Assembly (NCBI RefSeq): GCF_036014175.1
Contig: NZ_CP107917.1
Span: 5,084,001 to 5,148,000 of the forward strand
Direction of reading: 5' to 3'
DNA length: 64,000 nt
Source: Streptomyces sp. NBC_00443
Lineage (GTDB): Bacteria > Actinomycetota > Actinomycetes > Streptomycetales > Streptomycetaceae
A program made the position numbers and the translations under genes. Each line of letters begins with the position of its first letter. Position 1 is the first letter of the stretch. The notes under the pieces were generated by a model. It was not told the DNA's origin. It made no database searches and saw nothing but the letters and a program-made list of their open reading frames with translations. Shown here piece after piece: positions 16,183-23,513 of the stretch.

Positions 16183-16215
16183 CAGGGGCGCGGGGAACTG
16201 CGCGACCAGCCCCCA
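16183..16215. repeat. Dispersed Streptomyces intergenic repeat, copy 2
   Basis: AGGGGCGCGGGGAACTGCGC followed by GACCAGCCCCCAC, in the 200-bp gap between convergent cutC and the HelR-like gene. It matches copy 1 (14472-14508, opposite orientation) and copy 3 (49589-49618). Confidence 0.75.
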
Positions 16216-16282
16216 CGCACCCGCGCCCCGAACACAAACCGTCACCACCCCGGACCCCCCGCCCAACCCCCGGAGGGACCCG

Positions 16283-18331
16283 TCACCCCAGCTGCCCCGG
16301 CAACGACCCCCCATGCACGACCACCAACCCCGACACCGCCCGCGTCAGCGCGACATACAACCGCCGCAGCCCCGTCCGCTCATCCGGCTCCCCGTCCACC
16401 ACCGCCTGCGGCTCGTCCAGGACGACGTAGTCGTACTCCAGACCCTTCGCGAGCGACGCCGGCACCAGCGTCAACCGGGTCTGCTCGGTCGTCTCCTCGC
16501 CGGGCGCCAGATGCGTGATCCCCGCCGCCGCGAGCCCTTCCGCCAGCACCGGAACCCGCGCATCCGCGGCGATCAGGCCGATCGACCCCTCCCGGCGCAG
16601 CAACTCCCCGCAAGCGGCGATGACTTCAGACGCCTCCGACACCTTGCGGACCTCGAAGAACCCCGGGTTCTCACGGATCGACGCCACCGGCGTCAGGCCG
16701 GGCGCGATGTGGGGGAGGAGGCGGGAGGCGTAGGCGATGACGTCCGTCGGGACGCGGAATCCGGCCGTCAGCTCCTCGATGACCCCCTCCGACTTGCCGA
16801 GGTGGGCCAACGCCTCGTCCCAGCTCCGCGTCGCCCACGGGGTCGTGCCCTGCGCCAGATCCCCCAGCACCGTCGCCGAACCGGTCGTGCAACGCCGGCC
16901 CACCGCCCGGTACTGCATCGGCGAGAGATCCTGCGCCTCGTCGAGCACGACATGGCCGAGGGACGACGTACGCGCCACGATGTCGTTCGCCTCGTCGATC
17001 AGCACCGCATCCGCCGCGGACCACTGGGCGGCCTTCACCGACCGTGCCGGCTTCACCCACAGGATCGTCTTCTGCTCGTCCTCGTCGAGGACCCCGGCCG
17101 CGTGTTCCGCCAGGAAGTCCGCGTCGGCGAGCAGCCGCAACACCAGTTTCGCCGGATCGACCGGCGGCCAGATCGCCTTGACCGCGGCCTTCACCGCGCT
17201 GTTGCGGGCCACCGCGTCCTGCACCCGGTCGTCCGGCGCCTCCCCCGACTGCTCCATCTGCACCAGCACGGCGTGCGCGATGCGCTGCGGGAGGGCCTCG
17301 CGGGCAGCGCCGTAGCGGATGTCGCGGGCGAGCAACTCACGCACGGTCTCTTCGAGTTCGTACGCCGGGACACGCCACCGCCGCGATCCGCGTACGACGA
17401 CCACCGGCTCCGTCGGCATGGTCACGTGCGCGTACACCGCGCGCCGCAGCACCTCCGCCATCCTCGCGTCGCCCTTGATGACAGCCGCCGGCGCGTCGTC
17501 CGTACCGCGCACCTCGACGTGCGCCACCAGGTCGTCGACTGTCGCCTGCCGGACACTCAACTCGCCGAGCGTCGGGAGGACTTGCTCGATGTAGTGCAGG
17601 AAGGACCTGTTCGGTCCGATGACGAGCGTGCCGGTGCGGGCGAGGCGCTCGCGGTGGGCGTAGAGCAGATAGGCCACCCGGTGCAGGCCCACCGCCGTCT
17701 TCCCCGTGCCCGGACCGCCCTGCACGCACACCGTGCCGCCGAGCCCCGACCGCACGATCTCGTCCTGCTCCGGCTGGATCGTCGCCACGATGTCCCGCAT
17801 CGGGCCGACGCGCGGGCGCTCGATCTCCTGCTGGAGCAGCTTGCTGGTGCGGGCCGCCTCCGCCGGGTCGGAGAGGTGCTCGTCCTCGTACGCCGTGAGG
17901 TCACCGCCCGTGTAACCGAAGCGGCGGCGCAGCGCGATGTCCATCGGGTCCTTCTTGGACGCCCGGTAGAACGGCTGGGACACAGGTGCCCGCCAGTCGA
18001 TGACCATCGGGTCGCCCCCTGCGTCGTGCACATGCCGACGCCCGATGTAGAAGCGCTCCCCCTCCGCGCCCTCGGCCTCCTCGGCGCCGGGAGCGTGCAG
18101 GTAGTCGAGCCGGCCGAAGAACAGCGGGGTGTCGCTGAGGTCGGCCAGCGCCTTGATGCGGTCGTCGATCTGGCGGGCGAGGACCTCGGCGTTGACCCAG
18201 TTCGCGGTGACGTCGCGGATGTCGAGGGACTCGACGTCCTCGCGCATGGCACGCAGGGCGGATCGGGACACGGCCAGGTGGGAGCGCTCTCGCGAGAGCG
18301 GGGCGAGTGGGTCGTCGGTGGGCGTGGACAA
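16283..18331 (-). CDS. helR: HelR-like / UvrD-type SF1 helicase-like ATPase
   Basis: Protein of 682 residues. Walker A GGPGTGKTAVG lies near 203-213, Walker B LDEAQDLSPMQYRAVGRR near 460, and the C-terminal LYVALTRAV is motif VI. An extended N-terminal part (FGRLDYLHAPG, YIGRRHVHDAGGDPMVIDWR) and the lack of a canonical DNA-repair context match actinobacterial HelR/HelD-class motors, which dislodge RNA polymerase from stalled complexes and in some species protect it from rifamycins. TTG 18331 is chosen because GGAGG lies 7 bp upstream; the open frame upstream is low-complexity. The exact role, including rifamycin tolerance, is inferred from family resemblance. Confidence 0.85.
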   Translation of the reverse strand: MSTPTDDPLAPLSRERSHLAVSRSALRAMREDVESLDIRDVTANWVNAEVLARQIDDRIKALADLSDTPLFFGRLDYLHAPGAEEAEGAEGERFYIGRRHVHDAGGDPMVIDWRAPVSQPFYRASKKDPMDIALRRRFGYTGGDLTAYEDEHLSDPAEAARTSKLLQQEIERPRVGPMRDIVATIQPEQDEIVRSGLGGTVCVQGGPGTGKTAVGLHRVAYLLYAHRERLARTGTLVIGPNRSFLHYIEQVLPTLGELSVRQATVDDLVAHVEVRGTDDAPAAVIKGDARMAEVLRRAVYAHVTMPTEPVVVVRGSRRWRVPAYELEETVRELLARDIRYGAAREALPQRIAHAVLVQMEQSGEAPDDRVQDAVARNSAVKAAVKAIWPPVDPAKLVLRLLADADFLAEHAAGVLDEDEQKTILWVKPARSVKAAQWSAADAVLIDEANDIVARTSSLGHVVLDEAQDLSPMQYRAVGRRCTTGSATVLGDLAQGTTPWATRSWDEALAHLGKSEGVIEELTAGFRVPTDVIAYASRLLPHIAPGLTPVASIRENPGFFEVRKVSEASEVIAACGELLRREGSIGLIAADARVPVLAEGLAAAGITHLAPGEETTEQTRLTLVPASLAKGLEYDYVVLDEPQAVVDGEPDERTGLRRLYVALTRAVSGLVVVHGGSLPGQLG

Positions 18332-18503
18332 GGGGGTGCCTCCGGAGGGACCTACAGGTAGGTGATCGAGAGAGCCGACCGGTTTCCGTCCGGACGGCGG
18401 CACTCCGCGGGGGAGGCGGGCAAGAGCGGAGATTTTAGGCGAAGGGGGAAGGCAATCGCCAACGAATATTCCGGCCCCCGGCCGGCCCCGGCCGATCCGC
18501 GTC

Positions 18504-18543
18504 CGTCCCCTAGGGGACGCCGCCACCTCCCTGAGGGGACGCC
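18504..18543. promoter_or_regulatory. Perfect palindrome and repeat upstream of the HelR-like gene
   Basis: CGTCCCCTAGGGGACG (18504-18519) is a perfect 16-bp palindrome. Its right half, AGGGGACGCC (18512-18521), is repeated at 18534-18543, 22 bp away, about two helical turns. It lies 173 bp upstream of the HelR-like start and 111 bp upstream of the small gene at 18630, so either could be controlled. It does not look like the published rifamycin-associated element as I remember it. Confidence 0.4.
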
Positions 18544-18629
18544 ATCCGCCCGGAGGTGTACGGAGCCAGTACGCCGCTTCGGCCCGCAGGCCGATGCCGT
18601 CTTTATGTCTGCGAATCCATCATGGAGAC

Positions 18630-18809
18630 ATGAGCGCAGCAACCATCCAACCAGCACCCGTGGGCCCCCGCGGAGCCACAGCGCTTCAGGGGCACCACCA
18701 TCATCGCCTCGGTGAAGCCCTGCGTGCCGTCAAGGTGTTCGCAGGTGCGGCCTTCGACGTGATCGTCCTCGGTGAGTACGGCGAGGAGGCGGGCGTCCGC
18801 CGCAAGTGA
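18630..18809 (+). CDS. Small conserved-looking protein (59 aa)
   Basis: MSAATIQPAPVGPRGATALQ, then GHHHHRLGEALRAVKVFAGA and AFDVIVLGEYGEEAGVR. A His-rich stretch (GHHHHR) precedes a hydrophobic/amphipathic helix. I believe similar small proteins occur across Streptomyces, but no function is known to me. A GGAG lies only 2-3 bp from the ATG, so the start is not certain; an ATG at 18594 is also in frame. It ends 16 bp before the glycosyltransferase gene, so the two may be co-transcribed. Confidence 0.6.
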   Translation: MSAATIQPAPVGPRGATALQGHHHHRLGEALRAVKVFAGAAFDVIVLGEYGEEAGVRRK

Positions 18810-18825
18810 CGCCTAGGGTCACTGA

Positions 18826-20055
18826 GTGACCCGCCGATCACATTCCGCAACTCCCTACTGCCTTCTGGCGGTTTCCCTACTCGCTCTCACGGCACTCTGC
18901 ACCCACCAGCCCCTCCCGATGGCCGACGCGCTGGTCTACCGGGCGGAAGGCGAAGCCGTCCTGCGCGGCGAGGATCTCTATGGCTTCACCGTCACGCAGT
19001 GGCAGCTCCCCGCCACCTACCCGCCCTTCGCGGCCCTCCTCTTCGTCCCGACGGCGCTGATCCCCCTCGCCACCCTCAAGGCGGCCTTCCTGGCGGGCAA
19101 CGCGCTCATGCTCGCCGTACTCGTCCACCTCTCCGCCCGGCTGGCCGGCGGCCGCGCGAAGCTCCGCCTGCCCTCCGCCGCCCTCTGTGCCATCACCGCA
19201 GCCGCCCTCTGGCTGGAGCCGGTCCTCCAGACGCTGCTCTTCGGCCAGATCAACCTCGCCCTGGTCTGCCTGGTGCTGTGGGACCTCACGCGTCCGGCCG
19301 ACGCCCGCTGGAAGGGCGCGGCGGTCGGCATCGCCGCCGGGATCAAGCTGACGCCGGCGATCTTCATCGTGTATCTGCTGCTGCGCGGGCGACGCCGGGA
19401 GGCGGGCACGGCTGCGGCGGCCCTCGCGGGGACGGTCGCGCTCGGCGCCCTCGCCCTGCCCTCAGCGAGCCTCGACTACTGGACCCGCCGCCTCTACGAG
19501 ACGGACCGCGTGGGCAAGGTCTGGATCGTCGACAACCAGTCCCTGCAGGGGATGGTCGCCCGCGCCCTGGGCGACCCGGCGCCGGGCCTCGCCTGGGCTC
19601 TCCCGGCCGCCGCGGTCACGGTCACCGGCCTGTGGCTGGCGGCGCGGGCCGCCGAGGAGAGCCACGCGATCCTCCTGACGGCCTTCACCGCCCTGCTCGT
19701 CTCGCCGATCAGCTGGTCCCATCACTGGGTGTGGTGCGTCCCGCTGACCGCCGTACTGCTGACGGAGGGCCGCTCCCGCCTCGCGGCGGCAACGGCCCTC
19801 CTCTTCACGGCCCGCACGATATGGCTGCTCCCGCACGAGGGCGCCCGGGACCTCCGACTACCGTGGTGGCAGCAGCCGTTGGCGTCGCCCTACGCGCTCT
19901 GGGCGCTGCTCGGCCTCGCCCTTCTGGCCGACTACCCCTCCGCCAGGATCTCGTCGGCGTCCATGATCCGGTACGCGTACCCCTGTTCTGCCAGGAAGCG
20001 CTGGCGGTGGGCGGCGAAGTCCTGGTCGATCGTGTCGCGGGCGACGACCGAGTAG
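18826..20055 (+). CDS. GT87-family membrane glycosyltransferase
   Basis: Integral membrane protein of 409 residues with about 8-10 hydrophobic helices. MADALVYRAEGEAVLRGEDLY with an early acidic residue, ATYPPFAALLFVPTALIPL, FGQINLALVCLVLWDLTR and SPISWSHHWVW are typical of GT-C mannosyltransferases of the DUF2029/GT87 family, which use polyprenyl-phosphate sugars on the outer face. The final 40 or so residues (from YPSARISSAS) are antisense to the XPB helicase and look like read-through: 124 bp overlap tail-to-tail. GTG start at 18826. The family is fairly sure; the substrate is unknown. Confidence 0.85.
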   Translation: MTRRSHSATPYCLLAVSLLALTALCTHQPLPMADALVYRAEGEAVLRGEDLYGFTVTQWQLPATYPPFAALLFVPTALIPLATLKAAFLAGNALMLAVLVHLSARLAGGRAKLRLPSAALCAITAAALWLEPVLQTLLFGQINLALVCLVLWDLTRPADARWKGAAVGIAAGIKLTPAIFIVYLLLRGRRREAGTAAAALAGTVALGALALPSASLDYWTRRLYETDRVGKVWIVDNQSLQGMVARALGDPAPGLAWALPAAAVTVTGLWLAARAAEESHAILLTAFTALLVSPISWSHHWVWCVPLTAVLLTEGRSRLAAATALLFTARTIWLLPHEGARDLRLPWWQQPLASPYALWALLGLALLADYPSARISSASMIRYAYPCSARKRWRWAAKSWSIVSRATTE

Positions 20056-21575
20056 AAGTGGGCCTTGTGGCCGTCGGCCTTCGGGCGCAGGACGCGGCCG
20101 AGGCGCTGAGCCTCCTCCTGGCGGGAGCCGAAGGTGCCCGAGACCTGGATGGCGACCGTGGCCTCCGGCAGGTCGATGGAGAAGTTCGCGACCTTGGACA
20201 CGACGAGGACGCTGATCTCGCCCTCGCGGAAGGCGCCGAAGAGCTTCTCGCGCTGCGCGTTGGAGGTCTCGCCCTTGATGACCGGGGCGTTCAGATGCTC
20301 GCCCAGTTCGTCGAGCTGGTCGATGTACTGGCCGATGACCAGGATCTGCTGCCCGGCGAACCGGCGGACGATGGCCTCAGTGACCTTCCGCTTGGTGTCG
20401 GTCGTCGCGCAGAAGCGGTACTTCTCCTCCTGCTCGGCGGTGGCGTACGCGAGCCGCTCGGCGTCGGTGAGGTTGACGCGGACCTCGACGCAGTCGGCGG
20501 GCGCGATGTACCCCTGCGCCTCGATCTCCTTCCAGGGCGCGTCGAACCGCTTCGGGCCGATGAGGGAGAAGACGTCCGACTCGCGGCCGTCCTCCCGGAC
20601 CAGGGTCGCGGTCAGGCCCAGGCGGCGGCGGGCCTGGAGGTCCGCGGTGAACTTGAAGACGGGTGCGGGCAGCAGGTGCACCTCGTCGTAGAGGATCAGG
20701 CCCCAGTCCCGGGAGTCGAAGAGCTCCAGGTGCTGATAGACACCCTTCCGCTTCGTCGTCAGTACCTGGTACGTGGCGATGGTGACCGGGCGGATCTCCT
20801 TCTTCGTACCGCTGTACTCGCCGATCTCCTCCTCGGTGAGCGACGTGCGCTTCATCAGCTCGTGCTTCCACTGCCGGGCCGAGACGGTGTTCGTGACGAG
20901 GATGAGCGTGGTCGACTTCGCCTGGGCCATGGAGCCGGCGCCGACGAGGGTCTTGCCGGCGCCGCACGGCAGCACCACGACCCCGCTGCCGCCGTGCCAG
21001 AAGTTCTCCACGGCCTGCTTCTGGTAGGGCCTGAGCGCCCACCCGTCCTCGTTCAGCTCGATCGGGTGCGCCTCGCCGTCGACGTAACCGGCGAGGTCCT
21101 CGGCCGGCCAGCCCAGCTTCAGCAGCGTCTGCTTGATCTGGCCGCGCTCGGAGGGGTGCACGGCGACGGTGTCCGGGTCGATGCGGGCGCCGACGAGCGG
21201 CGCGACCCGCTTCGAGCGCAGCACCTCCTCCAGGACCGGGCGGTCGGTGGTGGTGAGGACGAGGCCGTGCGTGGGGTGCTTGGAGAGCGTCAGACGGCCG
21301 TAACGGTCCATCGTGTCGGCGATGTCGACGAGCAGCGCGTGCGGCACGGGGTAGCGGCTGTACGTGACCAGCGCGTCCACGACCTGCTCGGCGTCGTGCC
21401 CGGCCGCGCGGGCGTTCCACAGGCCGAGCGGCGTCACCCGGTAGGTGTGGATGTGCTCGGGTGCCCGCTCCAGCTCCGCGAACGCGGCGATCGCCCGACG
21501 GCACTCATCGGCCCGCTCGTGATCGACTTCCAGGAGCAGGGTTTTGTCCGACTGGACGATCAGTGGTCCGTTCAC
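19932..21575 (-). CDS. DNA repair helicase XPB
   Basis: SF2 DNA helicase of 547 residues. The N-terminal damage-recognition-like domain (1 to about 175) is followed by motor motifs: Walker A LPCGAGKTLVG near 197-207, DEVH box ILYDEVHLLPA near 291-300, the XPB-specific RED motif in LVREDGRESD near 324-333, and motif VI QRLGRVLRPKADG near 495-507. Bacterial XPB, best studied in Mycobacterium, unwinds 3'-5' and is thought to act in repair. In mycobacteria it neighbours a helicase-associated protein like the one at 23512-26043. Its 3' end overlaps the convergent GT87 gene. Confidence 0.96.
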   Translation of the reverse strand: MNGPLIVQSDKTLLLEVDHERADECRRAIAAFAELERAPEHIHTYRVTPLGLWNARAAGHDAEQVVDALVTYSRYPVPHALLVDIADTMDRYGRLTLSKHPTHGLVLTTTDRPVLEEVLRSKRVAPLVGARIDPDTVAVHPSERGQIKQTLLKLGWPAEDLAGYVDGEAHPIELNEDGWALRPYQKQAVENFWHGGSGVVVLPCGAGKTLVGAGSMAQAKSTTLILVTNTVSARQWKHELMKRTSLTEEEIGEYSGTKKEIRPVTIATYQVLTTKRKGVYQHLELFDSRDWGLILYDEVHLLPAPVFKFTADLQARRRLGLTATLVREDGRESDVFSLIGPKRFDAPWKEIEAQGYIAPADCVEVRVNLTDAERLAYATAEQEEKYRFCATTDTKRKVTEAIVRRFAGQQILVIGQYIDQLDELGEHLNAPVIKGETSNAQREKLFGAFREGEISVLVVSKVANFSIDLPEATVAIQVSGTFGSRQEEAQRLGRVLRPKADGHKAHFYSVVARDTIDQDFAAHRQRFLAEQGYAYRIMDADEILAEG

Positions 21576-21705
21576 GTGCGTACGTCCTTCCGCTCGACCA
21601 CTCGACCAAACGTCCAGTGTGCCTGATCATTTCCGAAGTCCTACAGGATGTCTTTTCATTCCTGTGAGTGGTGTGGTTTCACCTGTACGGCGGTGGCTGC
21701 GAAGA

Positions 21706-22926
21706 ATGCCGACCGTGCAGCCCATCTCGCGTGATCCGTCCCCGCCGACCACCACCCTCGGGTACGCCCTGTTCGCCACCCGCTGGCTGCAGGCCCCGCT
21801 CTACTTCGGCCTCGTGGCCGCCCAGGGGGTGTACGTCTACAAGTTCTTCAACGAACTGTGGGCCTTAATCCTCCGCTGTGTGACCGGGCAGGCCACCGAG
21901 AACTACGTCATGCTCGCCGTGCTCAAACTCGTCGACGTCGTCATGATCGCCAACCTGCTGATCATGGTGATCGTCGGCGGCTACGAGACGTTCGTCTCCC
22001 GCATCGGCCTCCAGGGCCACCGCGACCAGCCGGAATGGCTCTCGCACGTCAACTCCAACGTGCTGAAGGTCAAGCTCGCCACCGCCATCGTAGGTATCTC
22101 CTCCGTCCATCTGCTCCAGATGTTCGTGGACGTCCACCACACCTCACGGCACGCACTGCTGTGGGGCACGGTGATCCACATGGCGTTCATCGCCTCGGCG
22201 GGGATCCTGGCGTACATGTCGGGGCCGATGGCCGCGCAGAGTGAGCGGGCCGCCGCTCAGCACGCGCACCAGGCGCACGTCCCCGAGGAACCCGCCGCGA
22301 AGGTCTTCGTCCCGGCGCAGGCCGCGGCACGTGACGACGAGCCCAGCGCCGAGGAGCGGGTGCGCGCCGCCGGTTTCCCCGCGCGCAAGCTGCTGGAGGA
22401 GTTCGACTCCGATCACCCGCACTCCTTCGACCGGGAGGCCGTGGCCCGGCTCGGCAAGCTGGACTTCGTCGCCGCCCGCCGCAACGTGGTCTTCGTCGGA
22501 CCGCCCGGCACCGGCAAGACGCATCTGGCCGTCGGCCTCGGCGTGAGGGCCTGCCAGGCGGGCCACTCGGTGCGGTTCGCGACGGCGGCGGAGTGGGCGG
22601 CCCGGCTGGCCGGGGCTCGGGACGCCGGACGGCTCGCCGAGGAGCTGACCGCGCTCGACGAGCACGCCGTGCTGATCGTCGACGAGGTCGGCTACACCCC
22701 CTTCGAAGCGGGGACCGCGCCGCTCTTCTTCCAGTTGGTCGCGCACCGCTACGAGCGGGCCTCGCTGATCGTGACCAGTGACCGCCCGCTCGGCCGCTGG
22801 GACGAGATCTTCGGTGGCCCCTCCGCGCTCGCGATGGTGGACCGGCTGGCCCACCACGCCGAGTTCGTACGGATCGACGGCGACAGCTACCGGCTGCGCC
22901 GGCCTACCGCAGCGTGGGCAGACTGA
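21706..22926 (+). CDS. UPF0114 (YqhA-like) membrane protein fused to an IstB-like AAA+ ATPase
   Basis: One uninterrupted frame of 406 residues. Residues 1 to about 180 are a UPF0114/YqhA membrane protein: RWLQAPLYFGLVAAQGVYVY, LVDVVMIANLLIMVIVGGYE, VKLATAIVGISSVHLLQMFV, and a final helix. Residues about 215-400 are the IS21 helper IstB core: FPARKLLEEFDSDHPHSFDR, Walker A GPPGTGKTHLA near 265-275, Walker B LIVDEVGYTPFE near 323, and ASLIVTSDRPLGRWDEIFGG. The first 50 or so residues of a normal IstB are missing. ATG 21706 is the first sensible start, though its ribosome site is weak. Either an IS21 remnant joined in frame or a genuine membrane-tethered ATPase. Divergent from XPB. Confidence 0.85.
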   Translation: MPTVQPISRDPSPPTTTLGYALFATRWLQAPLYFGLVAAQGVYVYKFFNELWALILRCVTGQATENYVMLAVLKLVDVVMIANLLIMVIVGGYETFVSRIGLQGHRDQPEWLSHVNSNVLKVKLATAIVGISSVHLLQMFVDVHHTSRHALLWGTVIHMAFIASAGILAYMSGPMAAQSERAAAQHAHQAHVPEEPAAKVFVPAQAAARDDEPSAEERVRAAGFPARKLLEEFDSDHPHSFDREAVARLGKLDFVAARRNVVFVGPPGTGKTHLAVGLGVRACQAGHSVRFATAAEWAARLAGARDAGRLAEELTALDEHAVLIVDEVGYTPFEAGTAPLFFQLVAHRYERASLIVTSDRPLGRWDEIFGGPSALAMVDRLAHHAEFVRIDGDSYRLRRPTAAWAD

Positions 22927-23116
22927 CGTTGTTGATCAGCGGTCCCTCGACGGTGAGGCCCTCGGTGATCAGGGACTCGCCGGCGGGGGCCGGCAGGGGC
23001 AGGGGGAGTGCGGCGGCGGCCGCGGCATCGGGGGCGAGGACGGTGACCATGGCGCTCGCGGAGATGAGAGCGGCGACGGCTGCGGAACGGGCGCGCGCGG
23101 GGCGCTTGGCAGGCAT
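22904..23116 (-). CDS. Small secreted protein (70 aa)
   Basis: MPAKRPARARSAAVAALISA plus a hydrophobic stretch ending in an Ala-rich cleavage region (SAMVTVLAPDAAAAA) is a clear Sec signal peptide. The mature part is about 35 residues: LPLPLPAPAGESLITEGLTV, then EGPLINNVSLPTLR. No family recognised. The 3' end overlaps the convergent fusion gene by 23 bp. AAAGG lies upstream of ATG 23116. Follows another tiny secreted-peptide gene on the same strand. Confidence 0.65.
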   Translation of the reverse strand: MPAKRPARARSAAVAALISASAMVTVLAPDAAAAAALPLPLPAPAGESLITEGLTVEGPLINNVSLPTLR

Positions 23117-23196
23117 GGGGGCGTCAGGGCCTTTCGCAAACGGAGGGCGGGCCGGCCCTGGCGCCGGACCGGCCCGATGGCTGCGCTGCGGTCGCG

Positions 23197-23325
23197 TCAG
23201 ACCTGCGGCGTCTCGATGACCAGCCCGGCCACGTCGACGCCGATCGCCGCGGCCTGAGTGGTGAAGCCGCCGATCATCAGGGCTGCGGCGGCCAGGACGG
23301 TGGCAAGACGACGAGCTGTGCGCAT
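23197..23325 (-). CDS. Tiny secreted peptide (42 aa)
   Basis: The ATG at 23325 is preceded by AGAGAGGTAG, a good ribosome site. The peptide is MRTARRLATVLAAAALMIGG, then FTTQAAA and a mature tail of about 15 residues, IGVDVAGLVIETPQV. The first 26 residues are a typical signal peptide. It lies 80 bp upstream of a second small secreted-protein gene, suggesting an operon. Function unknown. Confidence 0.6.
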   Translation of the reverse strand: MRTARRLATVLAAAALMIGGFTTQAAAIGVDVAGLVIETPQV

Positions 23326-23484
23326 GGGACAACTACCTCTCTGTTGCGCTCACTTGAGCGTGATCAGGACAGGAGGTGGCTGCCCGGTGCCACACGGCGC
23401 GATGCGGACACACCGGAAAGGTCCCCCAAGAGTTGGAACAACCCGGCGTGGCGTACATGAACGGCCGCGTACCCCCGAACGAGT

Positions 23485-23513
23485 GAGCCGCCCGGGCCCG
23501 GGCCCGGCGGCTC
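23485..23513 (-). terminator. Strong GC hairpin after the WYL/helicase-associated gene
   Basis: GAGCCGCC (23485-23492) and GGCGGCTC (23506-23513) are perfect 8-bp arms, with GGGCCC repeats inside. The gene's stop codon (23512-23514) lies in one arm. There is no clear U tract, as is usual in Streptomyces. Confidence 0.6.

Noticed and set aside
21544..21705. A longer N-terminus for the UPF0114-IstB fusion
   Set aside because: The upstream part is antisense to the XPB start and shows no membrane or family sequence; ATG 21706 directly precedes the conserved part.
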